Source of the DNA: Candidatus Kaiserbacteria bacterium RIFCSPLOWO2_01_FULL_54_20
GTDB lineage: Bacteria > Patescibacteriota > Minisyncoccia > Phycocordibacterales > UBA2100
NCBI GenBank assembly: GCA_001783355.1
Contig: MFMA01000027.1
Location: 1 to 11,982 of the forward strand
Reading direction: 5' to 3'
Length of the DNA stretch: 11,982 bases
The position numbers were made by a program, and so were the translations under genes. Numbering within the stretch: the stretch's first letter is position 1; every line of letters starts with the position of its first letter. The notes under the pieces are model-generated. The model did no database searches and was not told where the DNA came from. It saw nothing but the letters and a program-made list of their open reading frames with translations. Shown piece by piece: positions 6,473 to 11,982 of the stretch.

Positions 6473-6916
6473 ATGATGTACATTCGTTATGTTTATGGGT
6501 ATCTGTTTTTTGCGATCGGAATCTTAGTCGTCGGGTTTGTCGCGTATTTAATGTTTGGCGCTGAATACTTTTCAGTCCAAGCTGAAATTACGTCGAATTG
6601 GTTTACAGCATCGCTGATTTTTTCGGTAGTCTCGATCCCAACATATGTTCTGGGAGTTGGCTGTCTGTTATTGGGTACGAAATTCACCAAGATTAATCTC
6701 GCTGAACCTATTGTGCACTTATTTACATGGGCCTTCGTTTCCGGAGTTGTACTCACTACAATTCCCGTCCTGGAATACGTCGCGGATTCTGTATTTACTA
6801 TTCTGGTAAGCCCCCTCTTCATGATTTGGCTTCCGATAGGCCTAACTTCACTTGCGTACATTGCGATTAGGGACAACAGGGTCAGGCACAATAAAATCAC
6901 AAAATATGTTGTGTAA
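6473..6916 (+). CDS. Hypothetical membrane protein with four predicted transmembrane segments
   Basis: I do not recognise the family of this 147-residue protein. Hydrophobic stretches at about 8-28, 45-67, 80-100 and 107-132 suggest four membrane helices, and the tail has basic residues R133, R136, R138, K141 and K144, consistent with a cytoplasmic C-terminus. No enzymatic motif is visible. The first ATG is at 6473 and a second in-frame ATG at 6476 is equally possible. The coding sequence is AT-richer than the left operon: the three 60-base lines I counted by hand (6481-6660) are 40-45% GC. It stands alone behind the direct repeats, and its TAA (6914-6916) abuts the stop of the convergent oxidoreductase gene. 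The membrane-like composition across the whole frame supports a real gene, but the evidence is modest. It may have arrived separately from the glycan genes. Confidence 0.65.
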   Translation: MMYIRYVYGYLFFAIGILVVGFVAYLMFGAEYFSVQAEITSNWFTASLIFSVVSIPTYVLGVGCLLLGTKFTKINLAEPIVHLFTWAFVSGVVLTTIPVLEYVADSVFTILVSPLFMIWLPIGLTSLAYIAIRDNRVRHNKITKYVV

Positions 6917-7867
6917 CTAAATAGCCGACCGTATCTTTTCGATTAATTCCTGCACGCGGAGGCCATCCGCGAAAGACGGAAACATTTTTTTCTTGCGAGT
7001 ACACGCGTCAACGAATCTCTTTGCCAGTTTCCTCACGGTTTTCACTCGCTCATCTTCGCCCTTCCGTCCTTTGTCTTTTTTCACTTTTACAACGTGCGTG
7101 CCATGCGGGCCGAATGTTTTGATGTCAAAATTGTCCACGATGGCGTTCCGATTCTCGAGGACGATAATACCTCGCTCGCAAGTAAACATCAGTCGGTGGC
7201 GGACTAACCCAGGTGAATTGCACGATACGTGAACGTTGCCAATAACTCCAGATTTGAACTTCAGAAGCATATCAACCCCAACTTCGCCGCCGTTCAAGCT
7301 AAGAGGGGAATGGGAAAAGACGGCTTGTGTCTTCTGTATTTTTCCTGCGAAACGTTCGAGATAGTAGAGCCCGTGCGAAAAATAAAAAGAGAGCGCCCCG
7401 CCCCCTTCTTTCGCGTCGGTTTTCCACGTTTTTCTGCCATATTTTAAGTCGCCGCTCTGCCAATCCCAATCAACCGACACGTGCTTCAATGCGCCGAACT
7501 TTTTCTTATCAAGAAGCTCTTTCACCTTTTTCCACTCCGCGATCTCCGGAAACTCAAAATCAATTCCGGTCACAACTTTCTTTTTCTTCGCGAGAGCATA
7601 GAGTTCTTTCGCCTGTGCGAGGTTTGCCGCCATAGGCTTTTCCGCGAACACATGCAGTCCTTTCTGAATCGCCACTTTTGCTATTTCGTATTGCGCCTTT
7701 GGCGGTACTGCGAGCGCGACAGCATCGATGTCGTTTCTCTGCAAGAACGTCCCCCAATCCTCTCTACCGCCGCACACGCCGACGACCCGACAATTCTGTA
7801 TGGATCCAAAAGCTGGTTTGAGGCCGATGAGGCCGAAGTGCGATCCGATGATGCCAACGTTAAGCAC
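6917..7867 (-). CDS. Gfo/Idh/MocA family oxidoreductase
   Basis: This gene encodes 316 residues of an NAD(P)-dependent oxidoreductase; the family reduces or oxidises sugar hydroxyl/keto groups, including NDP-keto-sugars. The N-terminal Rossmann strand is LNVGIIGSHFG (2-12), an altered GxGxxG loop. DAVALAVPP (48-56) and HVFAEKPMA (72-80) follow, the latter with the diagnostic EKP (76-78) and catalytic lysine K77. GGGALSFYFSHGLYYLE (155-171) is the equivalent of the usual GGGALxDxGxHxxD, keeping H165 but with serine and phenylalanine changes. The start is GTG at 7867, which gives the conserved N-terminus and overlaps the upstream methyltransferase by 8 bases. As the last gene of the rmlA-rmlB operon it could be the ketoreductase that finishes the methylated deoxysugar. 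This pathway role is inference. Confidence 0.88.
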   Translation of the reverse strand: MLNVGIIGSHFGLIGLKPAFGSIQNCRVVGVCGGREDWGTFLQRNDIDAVALAVPPKAQYEIAKVAIQKGLHVFAEKPMAANLAQAKELYALAKKKKVVTGIDFEFPEIAEWKKVKELLDKKKFGALKHVSVDWDWQSGDLKYGRKTWKTDAKEGGGALSFYFSHGLYYLERFAGKIQKTQAVFSHSPLSLNGGEVGVDMLLKFKSGVIGNVHVSCNSPGLVRHRLMFTCERGIIVLENRNAIVDNFDIKTFGPHGTHVVKVKKDKGRKGEDERVKTVRKLAKRFVDACTRKKKMFPSFADGLRVQELIEKIRSAI

Positions 7868-9149
7868 GTTTGACGCGTGAGTTCTTAACGATCCGAAGAT
7901 CGGGGAGGGGAATGACGAAATCCGACTTCAGTCCTGCCGCTTTAAGCCGCTTCATAATGACCTCGGCATAGTGCCACGAAAGGAGGACGACATAATCGGG
8001 CTGTTCTTTAAGCAGTATTTTTTCGTTTACCACGGGGATGTGTTTGCCGGGGAGATACATGCCGAGCTTCAACGATGTCGGGAGTTCCGCCAGATAGGGG
8101 ATGTACTCCGTATCGACGCCGTAGTAATTCAGGAGAGTGGACGCGCGGCCGGGGCACGATTTCCCGACGATTGATTTGCCGGACTTTTTTGTCTTGATGA
8201 GGAAATCCATGAATTCAAGGCGCGCTTTTTTGACGCGCCGCGCGAATTTCCCATACGTCGCGAGTTTGTCCAATCCGGCGGCACGCTCTTCTTTCAGAAG
8301 CTTTGCCACGCGCGGGCTCACCCTCCTCCCCCTGCCTTTCGTCACATGCACGCGGATGTTGCCGCCGTACCTGTCGCCGCGCTCGACATCAGTCACCGTG
8401 AAGTCGTACGGGGCGAAAAGCGCGATGAGGGAACGGAGAGAATAGGTCCGCAGGTGTTCGTGGTAGATGGTGTCGAATTGTCCGCCTTGAATCACATTGA
8501 GCAGGTAGTGCGTTTCGGAGATGAATACGCCGTCGTCCTCCAAAAGATTGTAGATACCCATAATGACCTCGCCGATGGTTTGCATATGGGCGAAAACGTT
8601 CGTCGTCGTTATCACCGCCGCGGGGCCGTATTTTTTCTTGATCTTTTGCGAGGCCTTGATATCAAAGAACGATTGAATGGTCCTGATGCCGTGCGCATTT
8701 GCATATTTCGCGATGTTGGTCGGCTCGACGCCGAGGATGCGGATACCCTCGCGCTTGAACCCAGAGAGAAGTGTGCCGTCATTGGAGCCTATGTCTATGG
8801 CAAGATCTTTCGAGTTCAAGCCGTATTTCTCGATAAGTGAGAGACATATTTGCCGCTGGTAATCAGCAAGAGGTTTCGATATACCGCTTCGATACGGATA
8901 ATCGGGATGGTAGACCTCTTTTCCGTCGACGCAGTAATCAATCTGGACCCCGGTGCAATGCGAGCACCATATCATCCGCAGCGGATACGTTTTCTCCGGC
9001 CCATTCAGCATCTCTTTTGTAAGCAGCGTGTCGCACAACGGCTGGTGGCCGAGGTCGAGGATGATGTGCAACTTCGAAGAATTGCATACTTGACATCGGG
9101 GGATGTGCCCCGTTTTTACGAAGTGGTGTTTTGGGTACGGTACTTTCAT
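7860..9149 (-). CDS. NDP-sugar C-methyltransferase-like protein (Methyltransf_13/11/14 architecture)
   Basis: This gene encodes 429 residues with the three-part layout of TylC3/NovU/TcaB9-type C-methyltransferases. The N-terminal zinc domain has CQVC (19-22) and CSHC (62-65), with LDLGHQPLCDTLLT (31-44) between them. The SAM fold has IDIGSNDGTLL (118-128) and VEPTN (141-145). ETHYLLNVIQGGQFDTIYHEH (212-232) is the family signature; in TcaB9 the equivalent YHEH residues take part in catalysis. The C-terminal domain contains SCPGRASTLLNY (331-342), LPGKHIPVVNEK (366-377) and PDYVVLLSWHYAE (384-396). Family members transfer a methyl from SAM to carbon 3 or 5 of a dTDP-keto-sugar. It starts at ATG 9149, overlapping rmlB as ATGA, with an AGGA five bases upstream. 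Its place directly after rmlB supports a dTDP-sugar substrate. Confidence 0.87.
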   Translation of the reverse strand: MKVPYPKHHFVKTGHIPRCQVCNSSKLHIILDLGHQPLCDTLLTKEMLNGPEKTYPLRMIWCSHCTGVQIDYCVDGKEVYHPDYPYRSGISKPLADYQRQICLSLIEKYGLNSKDLAIDIGSNDGTLLSGFKREGIRILGVEPTNIAKYANAHGIRTIQSFFDIKASQKIKKKYGPAAVITTTNVFAHMQTIGEVIMGIYNLLEDDGVFISETHYLLNVIQGGQFDTIYHEHLRTYSLRSLIALFAPYDFTVTDVERGDRYGGNIRVHVTKGRGRRVSPRVAKLLKEERAAGLDKLATYGKFARRVKKARLEFMDFLIKTKKSGKSIVGKSCPGRASTLLNYYGVDTEYIPYLAELPTSLKLGMYLPGKHIPVVNEKILLKEQPDYVVLLSWHYAEVIMKRLKAAGLKSDFVIPLPDLRIVKNSRVKRA

Positions 9150-10117
9150 ACGTGTCCTAATCTCTTCTTGTAGAAGAGAATCGTTTTTTTAATTCCGTCC
9201 GCGAAACGCACTTTGGGCTTCCACCCGAATTCCTTTTCTATCTTTTTGTTGGAGAGTGCGTACCTAAAGTCATGTCCCGGGCGGTCGGCGACATATTCTA
9301 CCTCTTTTTCGGTTTTTCGCAGAGACTTGAGCAGTGCCCTCGTGACCTCCAGGTTCGTGTATTCCTCTCCGCCACCGATGTTGTACGTCTCCCCGTTCCT
9401 GCCCTTGCGGAAGACGAGGTCTATCGCGTGCACGTCGTCTCCCACGTACAGCCAGTCGCGGATGTTCTCGCCGGTCGCGTAGAGAGGCACTTTCTTACCC
9501 TCGAGCAAATTTGTGATGAATTTCGGTATGAGTTTCGTGGCGTCCTGGTTCGGCCCGTAATTATTGGAACTCCTCGTGATGACGCCGGGAAGTCCATAGG
9601 TCTGCGTGTATGCGCGAAGGAGAAGTTCGGCACTCACCTTCGAGGCGCTATAGGGATTTCGCGGATTGAAAGGCGAGTCCTCGGTGCGAGGCGGGTCGTC
9701 TTTTGTGAGACTGCCATAGACCTCGTCCGTTGAGATGAGGTGGAAGCGCTCGACTTTGTGATCGCGAGCGAGCTGCAAAAGCTTGTTGGTGCCGTCGACG
9801 TTCGTCCGTATGCATACGCTCGGGTCTGCGATGCTCTGGTCAACGTGGCTTTCTGCGGCAAAGTGGATGACGTGCGTGGGCGTATATTTCTCGAAGATGG
9901 CACTCATCGCAGCGCTGTCGCAAATGTCCGCCTTTTCGAATACGTAGTTCTTACTCTTACCCACGGTGACATTGCGCACATCGGCGGCGTATGTGAGGAG
10001 GTCAACGTTGATGAAAAGTTCGCGAGGATACTTTTTGACCGCGTAGTTCAGGTAGTTGCTCCCGATAAATCCCGCACCGCCGGTCACAATAGTTCGTTTT
10101 TTGAACAGGGGTTTCAT
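9146..10117 (-). CDS. rmlB: dTDP-glucose 4,6-dehydratase
   Basis: This gene encodes 323 residues of RmlB, an extended short-chain dehydrogenase/reductase that converts dTDP-glucose to dTDP-4-keto-6-deoxyglucose using tightly bound NAD+. The cofactor motif is VTGGAGFIGSN (11-21). HFAAESHVDQSI (85-96) is the RmlB signature, nearly identical to the usual HFAAESHVDRSI. The catalytic triplet T130-D131-E132 lies in STDEVYG, and Y156/K160 in YSASK. RSSNNYGPNQ (182-191), GENIRDWLYV (216-225) and VADRPGHDFRYA (276-287) bind the nucleotide sugar. The DATKLIP stretch differs from the common FPEKLIP. The start ATG 10117 overlaps the rmlA stop as ATGA. Length and motifs are complete, so it should be active. 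Product use depends on the downstream methyltransferase and oxidoreductase, since no rmlC or rmlD is in the window. Confidence 0.96.
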   Translation of the reverse strand: MKPLFKKRTIVTGGAGFIGSNYLNYAVKKYPRELFINVDLLTYAADVRNVTVGKSKNYVFEKADICDSAAMSAIFEKYTPTHVIHFAAESHVDQSIADPSVCIRTNVDGTNKLLQLARDHKVERFHLISTDEVYGSLTKDDPPRTEDSPFNPRNPYSASKVSAELLLRAYTQTYGLPGVITRSSNNYGPNQDATKLIPKFITNLLEGKKVPLYATGENIRDWLYVGDDVHAIDLVFRKGRNGETYNIGGGEEYTNLEVTRALLKSLRKTEKEVEYVADRPGHDFRYALSNKKIEKEFGWKPKVRFADGIKKTILFYKKRLGHV

Positions 10118-10848
10118 TTTCTTGTTTGTTTTTTCATGAATTGTGAGGCTTTGTGAAGGCTATCGACAGTGCCGATATCGAACCACTCTTTCTTTAAAAG
10201 ATTAAAGTGCAGAGAGCCCTCTTCAAGGTACAGTTTATTGACGTCGGTTATCTCGTACTCGCCGCGCTCGCTCGGTGGTATCTTACGTATCTTTTTAAAG
10301 ACCGTGTTGTCGTATATGTAAAGACCGGTCACTGCAAAATTGCTTTTCGGTTTTGCGGGTTTTTCCTCGATCGAGGTTATTTTGCCGCGCTTCACGGCAG
10401 CGATTCCGAATCGCTTCGGGTCACGTACTTCTTTGAGAAACACGGACGCGCCCTTCTTAAACTTTTGTATGGTCGGAGTGATATCGTCGAGGAAAATATT
10501 ATCTCCCAGGAACAAAACGCAGTTGTCCTTTCCTATATAATCCTCCGCGATAAAAAGGCCGTACGCGATACCGTTCGGCTCGTTCTGGATGCCGTATACG
10601 ATCTGTATCTGTTTCGCCGTCGTTCGTTTAGGGACGAAGTGCTGACCCGAGCCGAGGAGCCGGACGAACGAATCGATATGGTGCGGCGCGGTGACGACCA
10701 TTATTTTCGTAACGCCTGCGTCGACGAGTTTTTCTATCGCATAGTAAATGACCGGCTTGTCGAATACAGGCAGTAAATGCTTGTTCGTTACGAGCGTCAG
10801 GGGATGCAATCTCGTGCCCGAACCCCCGGCAAGAATGACGGCCTTCAT
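10114..10848 (-). CDS. rmlA: Glucose-1-phosphate thymidylyltransferase
   Basis: This gene encodes 244 residues of RmlA, which makes dTDP-glucose from dTTP and glucose-1-phosphate, the entry step for dTDP-deoxysugars. The nucleotide-binding motif is LAGGSGTRLHPLT (6-18), followed by NKHLLPVFDKPVIYY (22-36). FLGDNIF (113-119) holds the metal-binding aspartate. SIEEKPAKP (159-167), VTGLYIYD (173-180), YEITDVN (198-204) and WFDIGTVDS (222-230) are all standard RmlA landmarks. It is shorter than the roughly 290-residue enterobacterial RmlA and lacks its C-terminal extension, matching the short class of about 240-250 residues. As the first gene of the minus-strand operon it faces a divergent promoter region. 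A dUTP or other nucleotide preference cannot be excluded, but rmlB next door supports dTTP. Confidence 0.95.
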   Translation of the reverse strand: MKAVILAGGSGTRLHPLTLVTNKHLLPVFDKPVIYYAIEKLVDAGVTKIMVVTAPHHIDSFVRLLGSGQHFVPKRTTAKQIQIVYGIQNEPNGIAYGLFIAEDYIGKDNCVLFLGDNIFLDDITPTIQKFKKGASVFLKEVRDPKRFGIAAVKRGKITSIEEKPAKPKSNFAVTGLYIYDNTVFKKIRKIPPSERGEYEITDVNKLYLEEGSLHFNLLKKEWFDIGTVDSLHKASQFMKKQTRK

Positions 10849-10889
10849 TGCCGACTATACTATACTCCCTGTGCTATAGTGTCGAATCT
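10849..10889. promoter_or_regulatory. Divergent promoter region between rmlA and the GT2 gene
   Basis: These 41 bases must drive both directions. On the plus strand, TGC plus TATAGT (10875-10880) is a TGN-extended -10 box; transcription would start near 10887, about 3 bases before ATG 10890. On the minus strand, two overlapping TATAGT boxes (10864-10859 and 10859-10854) lie 5-10 bases before the rmlA ATG, and TCGACA (10885-10880, five of six matches to TTGACA) is a possible -35, although spacers of 15 or 20 bases are not ideal. Neither gene has a Shine-Dalgarno sequence, so both messages look leaderless or nearly so. Confidence 0.5.
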
Positions 10890-11642
10890 ATGCCGCGGGA
10901 TGGCAACAAGGCGATCTGTGTCATCCTCGCCTACAATTGCGCCAATGTTTTGGAAAATACGTACAAAAGAATTCCAGCCCCCTCGGTGGACCGCATCATT
11001 CTCGTTGATGACGCATCGACGGACAACACGCTTGAGGTTGCCAAACGCCTCGGAATAGAATCCTATACGCACGAGCACCTGGGGTACGGCGGGAACGTAA
11101 AATACAGCATCAGGAAAGGCATCGAGCTCGGTGCGGATTACATCGTCGATCTGCACGGCGACGGACAATACGACCCGGGTGCGATACCGCAGGCGCTCGA
11201 GAAGGCCCGAGAAGGCTACGACCTCGTGCTCGGCTCCCGCTTCATCGACCCGCGCCAGCCGCTTCAGGACCACATGTCGTGGGCGCGCTACCTCGCGAAC
11301 ATAGGCTTGAGTTCGATAGAGCGCGTCGTCCTCAGCCTCCCACTTTCGGAATTTCACACGGGGTTCCGCGTCTACTCGAGAAATCTCGCCGAGACCGTCG
11401 CGCTCGACAATACGTCCAACGATTTTCTTTTCGGCTTTGAGATAATCGCGCAAGCCCGCTTTTGGAACCTCAAAGTAGGGGAAGTGCCCGTGCGCTGCAG
11501 TTACAAGGAGGAGCACACCTCCATCTCGATACCGCGCTCCATCCTCTACGCATTCCAAACATTCAGAACGCTGGCGCTCTACCTTGCCGCCAGAATAGGC
11601 TTCAGAACAAGATTGTTCGCTCCTCCGAAAGCTCATGTCTGA
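10890..11642 (+). CDS. GT2 family glycosyltransferase (polyprenyl-phosphate sugar transferase-like)
   Basis: This gene encodes 250 residues of a GT-A fold family 2 transferase. I chose ATG 10890 because it gives the conserved start KAICVILAYN and leaves room for the promoter; the TTG at 10848 would add 14 non-conserved residues. LVDDASTDNT (38-47) binds the nucleotide, and VDLHGDGQYDP (86-96) is the metal-binding region equivalent to the DADGQHDP of dolichol/undecaprenyl-phosphate sugar transferases. SEFHTGFRVYS (153-163) and VRCSYKEEHTSIS (201-213) match the C-terminal part of this subgroup. No C-terminal membrane helices are evident beyond a moderately hydrophobic YAFQTFRTLALYLAARIG stretch. 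It likely charges a polyprenyl phosphate with a sugar. The next gene, GtrA-like, overlaps by 8 bases, a pairing typical of lipid-sugar synthesis and flipping. Confidence 0.92.
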   Translation: MPRDGNKAICVILAYNCANVLENTYKRIPAPSVDRIILVDDASTDNTLEVAKRLGIESYTHEHLGYGGNVKYSIRKGIELGADYIVDLHGDGQYDPGAIPQALEKAREGYDLVLGSRFIDPRQPLQDHMSWARYLANIGLSSIERVVLSLPLSEFHTGFRVYSRNLAETVALDNTSNDFLFGFEIIAQARFWNLKVGEVPVRCSYKEEHTSISIPRSILYAFQTFRTLALYLAARIGFRTRLFAPPKAHV

Positions 11643-11982
11643 AACATTGGCGCAGCTCCTTCAAAAGTACGGGCAATTCGTGCGCTTTGTGCTCGCGGGC
11701 GCTTTTGCCTTCACGGTCAATCTGGTAGCACTCTACTTTTTCACCGACATCATCGGCATCTACTACCTCATCTCCACGGTCCTCGCCTTCCTCATTTCCT
11801 TTAGCGTGAGCTTCACACTCCAAAAATTCTGGACGTTCAAAGACCCTTCCCGTGACCGCCTGCATATCCAGTTACCCCTCTACCTCGGCATGCAGCTCAC
11901 CAACGTCACACTCAACGTCGCTCTCATGTACACGTTCGTCGAGTACCTGCACATCTGGTACTTGTTCTCGCAAGCGTTCATT
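11635..11982 (+). CDS. GtrA family membrane protein (3' end outside window)
   Basis: The frame from ATG 11635 stays open to the last base, giving 116 residues. FVRFVLAGAFAFTVNLVALY (15-34) is the typical first helix of GtrA/DPMS-flippase-like proteins. A second helix spans about 42-63, and QKFWTFKD (63-70) is the hallmark loop ending in the conserved WTF. Helices three and four follow at about 78-100 and 106 onward. GtrA proteins are four-helix proteins of about 120-150 residues thought to move a polyprenyl-phosphate-linked sugar across the membrane. Only the last part of helix four and the C-terminus are probably missing. Its start lies inside the GT2 gene, overlapping the stop by 8 bases, which suggests coupled translation. 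Confidence 0.93.
   Translation, partial: MSETLAQLLQKYGQFVRFVLAGAFAFTVNLVALYFFTDIIGIYYLISTVLAFLISFSVSFTLQKFWTFKDPSRDRLHIQLPLYLGMQLTNVTLNVALMYTFVEYLHIWYLFSQAFI

Noticed and set aside
6467..6478. Palindrome CATCATATGATG as a regulator binding site
   Set aside because: It is built around the ATG start and a repeated ATG codon, and no matching site occurs at the other promoters.
8346..8840. Plus-strand frame of 164 codons inside the C-methyltransferase gene
   Set aside because: It mirrors the highly conserved methyltransferase on the other strand and lacks any known motif.
10860..11636. Long minus-strand frame of 258 codons opposite the GT2 gene
   Set aside because: The plus strand encodes a complete GT2 protein with all expected motifs; the opposite frame has no domain and would run into the divergent promoter.

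Overview
This window is a surface-glycan (capsule, O-antigen-like or S-layer sugar) biosynthesis region from a bacterium. It is packed with glycosyltransferases, sugar-nucleotide enzymes and sugar-modifying enzymes. The layout suggests a small-genome lineage such as the Candidate Phyla Radiation (Parcubacteria-like): most genes overlap by 4-8 bases, there is only one intergenic gap over 50 bases, Shine-Dalgarno sequences are nearly absent, and the RmlA and sugar-nucleotide dehydrogenase are short. This taxonomic guess is inference; no rRNA or other marker gene is present.

Bases 1-6255 hold a plus-strand run of seven genes: a GT4 glycosyltransferase cut by the window edge, a second GT4, a short UDP-glucose/GDP-mannose dehydrogenase-like protein, a third GT4, a polysaccharide deacetylase (NodB fold), a fourth GT4 and an FkbM-family methyltransferase. 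The last four are joined by ATGA stop/start overlaps and are probably translated together. Two internal extended -10 promoters may give extra entry points before the dehydrogenase and the third GT4.

Bases 6256-6472 are non-coding and carry two nearly identical 56-base direct repeats plus a 15-base partial copy, each ending in a GGTGTCAGACCCC-type core that resembles repeats linked to REP-associated transposases. They are followed by an AT-richer orphan gene for a small protein with four predicted membrane segments (6473-6916). Its stop codon abuts the stop of the convergent operon with no spacer.

Bases 6917-10848, minus strand, form a four-gene operon in the order rmlA, rmlB, C-methyltransferase, Gfo/Idh/MocA oxidoreductase. 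RmlA and RmlB make dTDP-4-keto-6-deoxyglucose. The methyltransferase and oxidoreductase could then produce a C-methyl-branched 6-deoxysugar; rmlC and rmlD, needed for rhamnose, are not in the window.

A 41-base divergent promoter region separates rmlA from a plus-strand pair: a GT2 glycosyltransferase of the polyprenyl-phosphate sugar transferase type and a GtrA-family membrane protein cut by the right edge. Together the locus could make nucleotide sugars, attach them to a lipid carrier or growing glycan, and methylate and deacetylate the product. The final glycan cannot be read from sequence. I found no RNA genes, CRISPR array, intact transposase gene or convincing intrinsic terminator.
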